In this document: piece by piece, positions 52,318-60,409 of the stretch
How the letters are laid out: every line of letters begins with the position of its first letter
Numbering within the stretch: the stretch's first letter is position 1
Assembly (NCBI RefSeq): GCF_036227205.1
Contig: NZ_CP109442.1
Coordinates: forward strand, 7,254,001-7,318,000
From: Amycolatopsis sp. NBC_01480
Lineage (GTDB): Bacteria; Actinomycetota; Actinomycetes; Mycobacteriales; Pseudonocardiaceae
Reading direction: 5' to 3'
Length of the DNA: 64,000 nt
Notes under the pieces: generated by a model
What the model saw: the letters and a program-made list of their open reading frames with translations, nothing else
What the model was told of the DNA's origin: nothing
The model's database searches: none
Translations under genes and position numbers: made by a program

Positions 52318-52803
52318 ATGGAAGCCCGATTCCCCCTGTCCACCAACGAGTTCGGCATGAAGTTCGGCAAGCGGTTCGCCGGCGTCGCGCTGCTGCTCGA
52401 CCAGTCGGCGCTGCCGAAGGGCACCCAGGAGCTGGTCAAGATCCGGGCGAGCCAGATCAACGGCTGCGGCTTCTGCACCGACATGCACACCAAGGACGCC
52501 ACGGCCGCGGGCGAAACCGCGACGCGCCTGCACCTGGTCGCCGTCTGGCGTGAGGCCACCGTGTTCACCGAGGCCGAGCGCGCCGCGCTGGCGCTGACCG
52601 AGGAGGGGACCCGGATCGCCGACGCCCACCACGGCGTTTCGGACGAGACCTGGGCCCAGGCCCGCAAGCACTACGACGACGACCAGCTCGCCGCGCTGGT
52701 CTCCCTGGTCGCGTTGATCAACGCGGCCAACCGGATGAACGTCATCGCGCGCACCCCGGCCGGTTCCTACGAGGCGGGGATGTTCGCGGACTTCGTGAAG
52801 TGA
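52318..52803 (+). CDS. Carboxymuconolactone decarboxylase/AhpD-like protein
   Basis: 161 residues, ATG 52318 with GAGGA 7 bp before it (an in-frame ATG at 52276 overlaps the promoter spacer end and is unlikely). GCGFCTDMHTKDA carries the AhpD-type CxxC with nearby His, so a thiol peroxidase-like or alkylhydroperoxidase role is possible. Target of the divergent ECF41 sigma factor. Confidence 0.88.
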   Translation: MEARFPLSTNEFGMKFGKRFAGVALLLDQSALPKGTQELVKIRASQINGCGFCTDMHTKDATAAGETATRLHLVAVWREATVFTEAERAALALTEEGTRIADAHHGVSDETWAQARKHYDDDQLAALVSLVALINAANRMNVIARTPAGSYEAGMFADFVK

Positions 52804-52808
52804 GCCCC

Positions 52809-52853
52809 GCCGAGGGGGTGGTGACCGGGGATGGCGGTCACCACCCCCTCGGC
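52809..52853. terminator. Terminator between convergent genes
   Basis: 18-bp perfect arms (GCCGAGGGGGTGGTGACC and complement) and a 9-base loop, 5 bp after the CMD-gene stop and 5 bp before the protease stop. Confidence 0.8.
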
Positions 52854-52858
52854 GAGGG

Positions 52859-54044
52859 TCAAAAGGCGGCCAATCCGTTCGGGGTGCCGTTGCCGGTGGG
52901 CGCGTCGTAACCGGGGACGGCGGTGCAGAGGTAATCGCCGCCGCAGTCCTCGCCCTGGACGTTGCTGCCGCCGACGGTGTCGTTGAGCTGCGCGGCATTC
53001 GTGTACAGGCGCGAGGCGTCCGGGTACTGGCCGTGGTGCCCGGCCAGCGCGATCACCCCGGCGATGAACGGCGAGGACGCGCTCGTCCCGCCGATCACCG
53101 CCCAGCCGGCCTCGATCGTCGTCTCGTAGACGGCCGGGCCGGTTTTCGGGTCGGCCACCGCGGACACGTCGGCGACGGTGCGGCCGGGGCAGTTCGGGTC
53201 GGCCTGCCAGGCCGGTTTGGCCACCCAGGCCGAGCAGCCGCTGGTCGCCTTCTGCCAGGCCGATTCGGCCCAGCCGCGCGGGTTTCCGGACCTGGTCAGC
53301 GAGGTGCCGCCGACCGCGACGACGTTCCCGTAGACCGCGGGCGCGTTCGGCACGGTGAACCCCTCGTCGCCGCTCGAGGCGACCATGGCCACGCCGGGAT
53401 GGTTGTAGTGGGCGGCGAAATCACCGCTCACCCGGCTTTCGGGGGCGCCGTAACTGTTGTACCACGGTGGCGCCGAGTGCCGCCGCGGTGTCCACGGCGG
53501 TGCCGAGCGAGTCGAACGACGCGTCGTCGCCCACGACCAGCAGGATCCGGCACTGCCCGCAGGCCGCGGAGGCCAGGTCGAGGTCGAGCGCGATCTCCAC
53601 CGGCCAGGTGCCGTCCACCGGGGGCAGCGGCGCGGTCCCGCCGTGCTGGTTGACCTTGCGGAAGCAGCCGTTCTCCGTGGTGCACGGCGGAAGCCCGTAG
53701 GTTTGCCGGTATACGGCCAGATCCGCTTCGGCGGTGGGGGAGTCCCCGGCGTCGACGATGGCGATGGTCTCGCCCGTCCCGCCGGTATCCGGCAAACGGT
53801 AGGCGGAACGCAGGTCGGCCGGGCCGTACCCCGAGGGCAACGCCGTGCCCGCCTGGCCTCGCACCCCGCGCCCGCCGGACGGCCGGTGGTCCACTTGCGC
53901 GAAACACCGTGCGGTCCCCTCGGCGGCGGGGCCGCAGACCTCTCGTGGCTCAGCGTTGGCGGGCTCGGCTGGGACGAGCGCGGTGATCGTGACGAGGGCG
54001 GCGGCCAGCAGGGCGGACCGGCGGCTTTGGCTCCCCGCGGTCAT
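52859..54044 (-). pseudogene. Sedolisin-type (S53) secreted serine protease, broken by a frameshift
   Basis: Reads from ATG 54044 (overlapping the upstream gene by ATGA) with a signal peptide (SALLAAALVTITALVPAEPANA). The first frame covers TGETIAIVDAGDSP and VEIALDLDLASAACG, holding the catalytic Glu and Asp of S53, and ends at 53421. From about 53460 the sense moves to another frame (SYGAPESRVSGDFAAHYN onward, seen from 53431 to 52859) with the oxyanion/Ser motif GGTSASSP. At 53457-53463 GTGGTACAACAGT stands where an in-frame gene needs two more bases (or one less). So either a real inactivation, a sequencing error or, less likely, programmed frameshifting. Without the shift neither piece is active. 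Confidence 0.8.
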
Positions 54045-56257
54045 TTTCCGGCCTTCGCGACGGTGTAGGCGCTGGTGATCGTCTGGCTGATCGCGTTGCC
54101 CGCGCGGTCCTGCGCGGTCACCTTCAGCGACGGCGAGGTCCCCGCCGCCGTGGCCGGATTCCGCCACACGGCGGCATATTCGCCCAGCGCGCCGGCGACT
54201 TGCGCCGGCTTCCAGGTGACGCCGTTGTCGAAGGACACCGAGACGGTCACGGCGCTGATCGGCGAGCGCGAGCCGGCCCCGCTGTAGGCCACGTGGCCGA
54301 CGTGCAGGCCGAGCACCTGGACCGGTGCGTCCGAGGTGGTGGTGAGGTCGGCGTCCAGGTCGTAGTCGACGGTGAGCGCACCGAGGATCCGGCAGGCCTG
54401 GGCGGGATCGGCGGCCGTGCAGGAGTGCGGCCCGGGCAGCGGGGTGTTCTTCGCGCCCGGGTCGTACTTCACGGTCAGCTCGGTCCGCAGCTTGCTCGCT
54501 TGTCCGACGCCGGGGATCGCGGTCCGGTCGACGTCGAGCACACCCCGGAAGGTGGCCGGGGTGGTGGGCACCTGGACCACGGCGCCGTAGACGCCGTCCT
54601 GGTCGAAGACCTGCTTGCCGTCCTGGTAGAGCGAATAGTGCGTCCGGGGAACGAAAAACAGCGGGATCGCGGTGTGGTCCGGCACGCTGTCCCGCACCGC
54701 CGGGATGGCCAGCGAGACCGTGCCGCCGGCGAAACACGCGTCGCAGAGCTGCTGGGCGGTCCACTGCCCGAGCCCGGCCGACAGCGGGCCGCGCGACCAG
54801 TCGGTGGTCGTGGTGGTGCCCGGGTGGTAGGTCCGCGGGTCGGCCGTCATGAGCTGGTACGACGAGCCTTTCTGCTCGAACTGCGCCCATTCGGTGGTGT
54901 GGCTGGTGCCCAGGTAGTCGGTGAGCACACCGGGCGCCGGGACGTAAAAGCCTGCGCCGCCGAGGCCGTGCGCCAGGATCACCGGGTCCAGCGGGCCGTT
55001 GTCGATCGCGACGGGCATCGTGTCGGCCGGATCGGAGTGCAGCACGTCGCGGACCGTGGCCAGCTCGTTTTCCTTGGTGGAGAAGGACTGGTCGGCCGCG
55101 ATGCCCTCGGAGGCGAACGACAGGTCGACGCGGTAGCGGTCCTCGGGCTTCGGCGCCGCGCCACCCCATTGCACGACGTAGTGCAGCCGGCCGGTGGACG
55201 GCTTCGGCACCGGCGTCACGTACTGGGGGAGGCGGTAGCCCGCGATGGTGAAGGCGAATCCACGGCCCGCCGGGTCCTCGCGGTAGACGCTCACCTGGAT
55301 CAGGTCCTCGGTGACGGGCTTCGGCGAGGTCACCTCGACCAGCGACGTCGCGGTCCGCTCGTCGACGGTGAGAGTGCTGGTCACCGGGGCTTCGGGGACG
55401 ACAAAGCCTTCCACCGCAGCGGTTCTCGTGGCGGTCACGGTTCCGCCGGCGTCGCGGTCGACGAACGTCGAGTACGCCGCGTAGTGACCGGCGGGCACAG
55501 CGATCCGGGTGGGGCCGTCGACCTCGACGTCGCGGTCCAGCTTGGCGGCCGAGTCCGTGTTGACCAGGCTCACGCTGCCGTTGACCGGACGTCCGGCCAG
55601 ATCGGTGAGGGCGATCTCCAGGAAGTGCAGCGGGTATTTCGGCTGCGCTGCCGGGTTCTCCGCTGACGCTCCGGCCAGCTTGATCGTGGCAGGCAGGGGA
55701 GTGCTGCCCGCCGGGCGCCCGGCCGCGACGTCGTCGGCGATCCGCCGGTGCAGCTCGGCCCCGAACGCGCTCGCGGATTCCCGGGTCAGGTATCCGGTCG
55801 CGTGGCCGGGAGTGGTGGAGGTCAGGGTGATCCCGGCGGGGGCTGTGCCATCGGGGAACGACAGTTCGAGCGGGATTTCCCCGGTCTTTCCGACCCCGGC
55901 CTTCGCCAGCGCCGTGACGTCGAACAACGACCGGTCCAGCTGCCCGAGATAGGGCGCGGCATCGGCCGGAATGATGTACCGGTCCCCGCCGTCGGCCTGG
56001 AACGATTGCGCCGCACGGAGGTTCGGCGACGGCGACAGTGGGTAATTCGTACCGCCATTCGGCCCAGGGAAAACCGTGACCTGGTCACCGGTGATCAGCG
56101 TGACCTGCTGCGCGGCCGGAGCGCTGTCAGTAAACGCGGTGGCCGAAAAGCTTTCCGCGCCCGCCGGTGCCGCCAGTGCACAGGAAACACCGGCGGCCAA
56201 CGCGATAACCATGCCGTGACGGCGGGCTTTCCGTAAGCTGGATCCCCGTCTGCGCAT
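54041..56257 (-). CDS. Secreted S8-protease-like protein lacking the peptidase domain
   Basis: 738 residues from ATG 56257. Signal peptide MVIALAAGVSCALAAPAGA. Residues about 48-130 match the N-terminal propeptide pattern of actinobacterial subtilases (QQVTLITGDQVTVF, YIIPADAAPYLG, LDRSLFDVTALAKAG). Residues about 205-310 resemble the beta domains that follow the S8 catalytic domain (LTDLAGRPVNGSVSLVN, IAVPAGHYAAYSTFVD). No D-T-G, H-G-T-H or G-T-S-M motif lies between or anywhere else, so the catalytic domain is absent. Translationally coupled to the sedolisin gene. It may be a chaperone, inhibitor or surface protein; unknown. Confidence 0.65.
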   Translation of the reverse strand: MRRRGSSLRKARRHGMVIALAAGVSCALAAPAGAESFSATAFTDSAPAAQQVTLITGDQVTVFPGPNGGTNYPLSPSPNLRAAQSFQADGGDRYIIPADAAPYLGQLDRSLFDVTALAKAGVGKTGEIPLELSFPDGTAPAGITLTSTTPGHATGYLTRESASAFGAELHRRIADDVAAGRPAGSTPLPATIKLAGASAENPAAQPKYPLHFLEIALTDLAGRPVNGSVSLVNTDSAAKLDRDVEVDGPTRIAVPAGHYAAYSTFVDRDAGGTVTATRTAAVEGFVVPEAPVTSTLTVDERTATSLVEVTSPKPVTEDLIQVSVYREDPAGRGFAFTIAGYRLPQYVTPVPKPSTGRLHYVVQWGGAAPKPEDRYRVDLSFASEGIAADQSFSTKENELATVRDVLHSDPADTMPVAIDNGPLDPVILAHGLGGAGFYVPAPGVLTDYLGTSHTTEWAQFEQKGSSYQLMTADPRTYHPGTTTTTDWSRGPLSAGLGQWTAQQLCDACFAGGTVSLAIPAVRDSVPDHTAIPLFFVPRTHYSLYQDGKQVFDQDGVYGAVVQVPTTPATFRGVLDVDRTAIPGVGQASKLRTELTVKYDPGAKNTPLPGPHSCTAADPAQACRILGALTVDYDLDADLTTTSDAPVQVLGLHVGHVAYSGAGSRSPISAVTVSVSFDNGVTWKPAQVAGALGEYAAVWRNPATAAGTSPSLKVTAQDRAGNAISQTITSAYTVAKAGK

Positions 56258-56317
56258 GCTCGATGCTCCATTCCAGCCGGGGGGCCCGATTGCTGCCCCG
56301 ATGCTGGACTGGACCAT

Positions 56318-57723
56318 TTACCGCGTCAATGGATAACCCGGTTTCTGTCCATTGTCCGGTCTCATTGTCATCCGGCCCGCGGAACTGTCCACTAAGGACT
56401 CGACTGGCGGCCCGAACCACTGCCGCAGCGCCGCGTCCAGACCGGGTCCACCGGCCCAGGCGACGTAGCCGTCCGGGCGGACGAGCCGTGGCTGCGGGCC
56501 GTCGCGGGTCTCGACGCGGTCGGCCCAGCCCTCGGGCAGCGGTGCGCCGACCAGCACGGCACGGCCGTCGGGCGAGGCCGGAACGTCAGTGGCGCGGCCG
56601 AAAGTGGCCGGGTAGCCGATCCCGATGCCGGACAGCTCCAACGCGGTGGCACGGCGGGCATCGGGAGTGGCGAGCAGCCCGGTGATGATTTCGCGGACGG
56701 CCATGGCGTCCGGGTCGGGCACGCCGAGCACCCCCTGCGCGCGGGTGCTGAGCAGCACTCGCGCGGCGACCGGGTGCCGTTCGTCGTGGTAACTGTCGAG
56801 CAGTCCGCCGTGCCCGTGGACCGTCCGGGCCAGCTTCCAGCCGAGGTTCGCCGCGTCCTGAAGCCCCAGGTTGAGGCCCTGGCCGCCGATCGGGAGGTGG
56901 ATGTGCGCGGCGTCGCCCGCGAACAGGACGCGGCCGTGGCGGTACCGCTCCAGTTGCCGTGCCGCGTCGCCGAATCGCGAAGCCCAGAGCACCTCGCCCA
57001 CCTCGATCCCCGGCCCGTGCGCGGCGGTCAGCCCCCGCTGTAGTTCCTCGGCCGTGACGGGCGCGTCCCGGCCGAGCCGCTGCTGCTCTTCACCGGCGAC
57101 GACCACCCGGTGCCGCCCGCCCGAAAGCGGTAGCAGGAACCCCGATCCGCCGGATGGCAGGTGCCAGTCTTCGCCCAGCCCGCTGGGTTTCCGGCCAGGA
57201 CGAGGTCGGCGACGACCAGCGAAAACCGGGCCGGCGTACCGGGAAACGCCCCGCCCAGCAACGTCCGGACCGTGCTGTGCCCACCGTCGGCCGCGACGAG
57301 CCAGCCCGCGCGATAATCACGCCCGCCCGCGGTGACGGTGACCCCCTCGGCGTCCTGCTCGACAACGGTGACGGCCGCGTCGCGCTGCACCGGCGTCCGC
57401 AACCGCGCCTCGATCGCCGCCGCGACGTACGCCTGCTCGACGCCGAGCTGGTACGGAAACGGCGTCGGCAGGTCGGAGTAGTCGATCGGGATGCCGGAGA
57501 AGTGCCCGCCGGGCAGCCGCGCCTCGACGTGCGGCTCGATCGCGGCGAGCAGGCCGCGGTCGGCCAGCACCTCGACTGACCGCGGCTGCAGGCCGAGCGC
57601 CTTCGACTGCGTGGCGGGCCGGGCGTCGCGTTCCAGCACCAGCACATCGAGCCCGGCGCGCTCAAGCTCGAACGCCGTCAGCAGCCCGGTCGGGCCGCCG
57701 CCCGCGACCAGCACGTCAGGCAT
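56318..57723 (-). pseudogene. FAD-dependent aromatic monooxygenase, broken by a frameshift
   Basis: Class A flavoprotein hydroxylase, about 467 residues when repaired. The first frame (57723-57028) starts with the FAD motif DVLVAGGGPTGLLTAFELERAGLDVLV, written in part as GGGPTG at residue 8. The second frame (to 56318) has GRVLFAGDAAHIHLPIGGQGLN, the GD motif. The two are joined if one G is added to the GGG run at 57174-57176 (minus strand CTGGGCGAAGAC should read CTGGGGCGAAGAC). A single-base loss in a homopolymer may be a sequencing error. Third gene of a tetR operon, with 8-bp overlap with the membrane protein gene. Confidence 0.82.
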
Positions 57724-58378
57724 CGAGGTTCTCCTTCTTGAGATACCAGACGTGCCACACGATCAGCCCGGCCAGCGAGGCGAACCAGACCACGGTGGTG
57801 ACCACGGAGATCAGGTCGATCGGCAGTGCGTAGACGAGCACCACGTGCACCACCGCGCCGGCCAGCAGCACCCCGCCCCAGGCAGCGGTGTTGATGCGCA
57901 GGCCGCGGCGGAACCGGGCGTCGGTGTCCCAGCGGCCCGCCCACGCGGCCGCGCCCTCGGCCCCGCGCTTGATCTCGGCGATCGTGCGGCCGAGGGTCAG
58001 CTGGGCCGGCCGGCCGACGAACACCGTGACCAGCATCCACGCGCCGAACAGGCCGCCGAGCGCGGCGGTCCAGCCCTCCCGGATCGCCAGCGTGCGCGGG
58101 TCGTCCGAGAGCAGGCCGAGCACCACCGACAGTACGATGACGCTCATCGTGACCAGTGCGACGAGGTCGACCCGGCGATTGCGCACGACCGTCCAGGCCA
58201 CGTACGGCGCGGCCACCAGCACGCCGGCCATCATCGCCCACCACTGGCTCACGCCCCCGGCTCGCAGGCCGTAGAACAGCACCATCGGCACGACCACTTC
58301 GAACACCACGGCCAGCACGTTGGCCCGGACCACGCGGCGCAGACCGGCGTCGGCCACCGGCTTTTCGTCGATCATCAT
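57716..58378 (-). CDS. Integral membrane protein, VC0807-like
   Basis: 220 residues, about six membrane segments: ANVLAVVFEVVVPMVLFYGL, MMAGVLVAAPYVAW, LVALVTMSVIVLSVVLGLL, GLFGAWMLVTVFV and two at the C-terminus. The DTDARFRRGLRINTAAWG loop is recognisable in VC0807-type proteins. Overlaps tetR by ATGA and the monooxygenase start by 8 bp. Function unknown; may export the substrate or product of the monooxygenase. Confidence 0.7.
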   Translation of the reverse strand: MMIDEKPVADAGLRRVVRANVLAVVFEVVVPMVLFYGLRAGGVSQWWAMMAGVLVAAPYVAWTVVRNRRVDLVALVTMSVIVLSVVLGLLSDDPRTLAIREGWTAALGGLFGAWMLVTVFVGRPAQLTLGRTIAEIKRGAEGAAAWAGRWDTDARFRRGLRINTAAWGGVLLAGAVVHVVLVYALPIDLISVVTTVVWFASLAGLIVWHVWYLKKENLDA

Positions 58379-58977
58379 GTGGTTTCCCCCTCAGGAACGG
58401 GTGCGGTCGCCCGCACGTACAGGTCGGCCAGTTCACGGCCGATGCGAGTGAGTTCGGCGGGTTCGGGAACGTTCGCGGTCGCGGTGGCGACGACGGCGTC
58501 GAGGCCGGTGGTGAGGGCGATCGCCGCGGTCCGCGCGTCGAACGGGCCGAAGACGCCCGCCGCCTGCCCGGTGCGGAAGTGCTCCTCGAACAGCGCGAGC
58601 CGCCCGTTGACGGACTCACTCTGCGAGCCGGCGTTTTTCACCAGGTCGATCAGCGCCCGCACGGCGGCCGGGTGCTCGCCGACCAGCGCGACGTTCGCCT
58701 CGACGAAGGCCCGCAGCTGCGCGACGTGCCCGACCGCGGCGTCGACGCGCGGGTTCATGAACGCGCCGGCCACCTGCTCGATCTCGGCCACGCAGGCCGC
58801 GAGCAGATCGTCCTTGCCGGCGAAGTGGTAGCTGATCATGCCGGTGCTGGACAGCCCGGCGTGCTTCGCGATCCGGCTGAACGACGCCTTGGCGTACCCG
58901 GCCTCGGCGATCACCTCGATCGCCGCCGTCACGATCTGGGCCCGGCGGCCGGACTCGGTGAAGGTCTTTGCTCGCAT
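58375..58977 (-). CDS. TetR family repressor
   Basis: 200 residues from ATG 58977. HTH in residues 11-57 (IVTAAIEVIAEAGYAKASFSRIAKHAGLSSTGMISYHF region). Heads the operon with the membrane protein and the FAD monooxygenase; two palindromes GCTC-N4-GAGC lie over and just before its start, so it is autoregulated. Confidence 0.9.
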   Translation of the reverse strand: MRAKTFTESGRRAQIVTAAIEVIAEAGYAKASFSRIAKHAGLSSTGMISYHFAGKDDLLAACVAEIEQVAGAFMNPRVDAAVGHVAQLRAFVEANVALVGEHPAAVRALIDLVKNAGSQSESVNGRLALFEEHFRTGQAAGVFGPFDARTAAIALTTGLDAVVATATANVPEPAELTRIGRELADLYVRATAPVPEGETT

Positions 58978-59003
58978 GAGCAAAAATTAGCTCAGTCGAG
59001 CAA
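58968..59003. promoter_or_regulatory. Two tandem TetR operators over the tetR start
   Basis: TTGCTC-GCAT-GAGCAA (58968-58983) covers the start codon; TAGCTC-AGTC-GAGCAA (58988-59003) follows. Centres are 20 bp apart. In the minus strand TTTTTGCTC precedes each, giving a direct repeat too. Local A+T is high, suitable for the promoter. Confidence 0.7.
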
Positions 59004-59029
59004 AAATGGCAAGTCACCTGTGCCGAAAG

Positions 59030-59080
59030 CCGTCAAGGCCTCCTTGCCCGCGTCCGACGCGGGCAAGGAGGCCTTGACGG
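59030..59080. repeat. Intergenic palindrome, CCGTCAAGGCCTCCTT family
   Basis: 51 bp with outer arms identical to 38482-38532 and an inner arm changed on both sides (TTGCCC and GGGCAA, where the other copy has TTACCC and GGGTAA). It lies between the tetR promoter and the stop of the merR gene. Confidence 0.88.
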
Positions 59081-59093
59081 ACCTTGCGGTGGT

Positions 59094-59813
59094 TCAGGCG
59101 CGGTCCGGCGCCGCACCCAGCAGGGCGACGCGGCGCATCACGTCGATCTGGGCGGGGTTGTAGAGGTCCAGCACGGCCACGCCGACGGTGCGCTGCGCGC
59201 CGGCCGGAACGTCGAGGTCCAGGATCCCGGGGTGCTCGACCAGCAGGTCCTGGACGTGGGGGTGCAGGCGCCGGGCCAGTTCGTCGCGGATCTGCTCGCC
59301 GGCGTCGGCGGGCAGCCGGTCGAATTCGGCCGCCTCGGGCGTCGACTGGTACGAGTGCAGCAGGTCCGAGTAGGCCTGGAGGCCGCGCGGCCCGAGGACC
59401 TGGGCCAGCACGACGACGAGGGAGCGGTCCGTGCCGGACAGTCCGGTCCGCCCGGTGGCCGGGCCGGGGCGGGACGGCAGGTCGGCGGGCGCGGTCCGGT
59501 TCATGATCAGCGCCAGCTCGAGCCGGACCCGCTCCAGCCGATCGATGGTGCCGGCGAGTTCGGCGTCCAGGGTGCGCAACGCCTGTTCGGGATGCTCGGC
59601 CGCGTCGCCCATCGCGGAGATCTGGGCCAGCGAGAACCCGAGGTCGATCAGGCGCTTGATCCGCAGGACCCGCACCAGGTGGGCGACGCCGTACTGCTTG
59701 TAGCCGTTGGCGCGCCGGACCGGCTCGTCGAGGAGGCCGACCTGGTGGTAATGCCGCACGGCCCGAACGGTCGTGCCGGCGAGCTCGGCGATCTCGCGGG
59801 TACTCCAGGCCAC
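59094..59813 (-). CDS. MerR family transcriptional regulator
   Basis: 239 residues from GTG 59813 (GAGG upstream). N-terminal MerR HTH: STREIAELAGTTVRAVRHYHQVGLLDEPVRRANGYKQY region and the LVRVLRIKRLIDLGFSLAQI continuation, then a coiled linker and a 130-residue effector domain rich in Leu and Arg (TipAS-like length but not sequence). Ligand unknown. Monocistronic. Confidence 0.85.
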   Translation of the reverse strand: MAWSTREIAELAGTTVRAVRHYHQVGLLDEPVRRANGYKQYGVAHLVRVLRIKRLIDLGFSLAQISAMGDAAEHPEQALRTLDAELAGTIDRLERVRLELALIMNRTAPADLPSRPGPATGRTGLSGTDRSLVVVLAQVLGPRGLQAYSDLLHSYQSTPEAAEFDRLPADAGEQIRDELARRLHPHVQDLLVEHPGILDLDVPAGAQRTVGVAVLDLYNPAQIDVMRRVALLGAAPDRA

Positions 59814-59974
59814 GCCCGGCCACCTCTTCCCGAAACTGGGGTCCGCGGGCGCGATCGCGCCCGCGGACCCCAGTGAAGACCGTGCCCTCGCGGCATGGTC
59901 AAGAGCCGGAGCCCCGAGGTGAACGGAAGTTTGACCGCTCGGCCGGGCCCGGCGCCGGGTCGGCTGGGGTCGGC

Positions 59975-60241
59975 TCAGTGGTGGCGGTCCCGGTGGAACA
60001 GCAGCCGGTAGACGACCAGGATGATCAGCGCGCCGAGCACGGCCAGGCCCCACGTCCGAAGGTCGAAGAAGGTGCCGAGCTGCACGTGGAACAGGGTCTT
60101 GCCGACCCAGCCGCCGACGAACGCGCCGCCGATCCCCAGCAGGATGGTGATGATGCAGCCGCCGGGGTCCTTGCCCGGCAGGAGGGCCTTGGCGATGACG
60201 CCGGCCACCAGGCCCAGCACGATCCAAGCGATGACGCCCAT
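59975..60241 (-). CDS. GlsB/YeaQ/YmgE family stress membrane protein
   Basis: 88 residues, ATG 60241 with GAGGAAG 4 bp upstream. Three membrane segments with family pattern: GVIAWIVLGLVAGVIAKALLPGKDPGG split over residues 2-28, ILLGIGGAFVGGWVG and a C-terminal LAVLGALIILVVYRLLF. General stress-type inner membrane protein. Confidence 0.88.
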   Translation of the reverse strand: MGVIAWIVLGLVAGVIAKALLPGKDPGGCIITILLGIGGAFVGGWVGKTLFHVQLGTFFDLRTWGLAVLGALIILVVYRLLFHRDRHH

Positions 60242-60409
60242 GTACTTCCTCTCGTCCGGAAACTGCCAATCGGTAGACGCGCCGCGGTGACGGCTGGTTG
60301 CGTCTGGTCCCAGCCGGGCCGGGACCTCTCCTGGCCCGGCGTGGCAGTCTGACGACGGGCGCGCGGCGGAGCGTAGCCGCGCCGGCCGGCGAGCGTGAGG
60401 AGGACCTGG

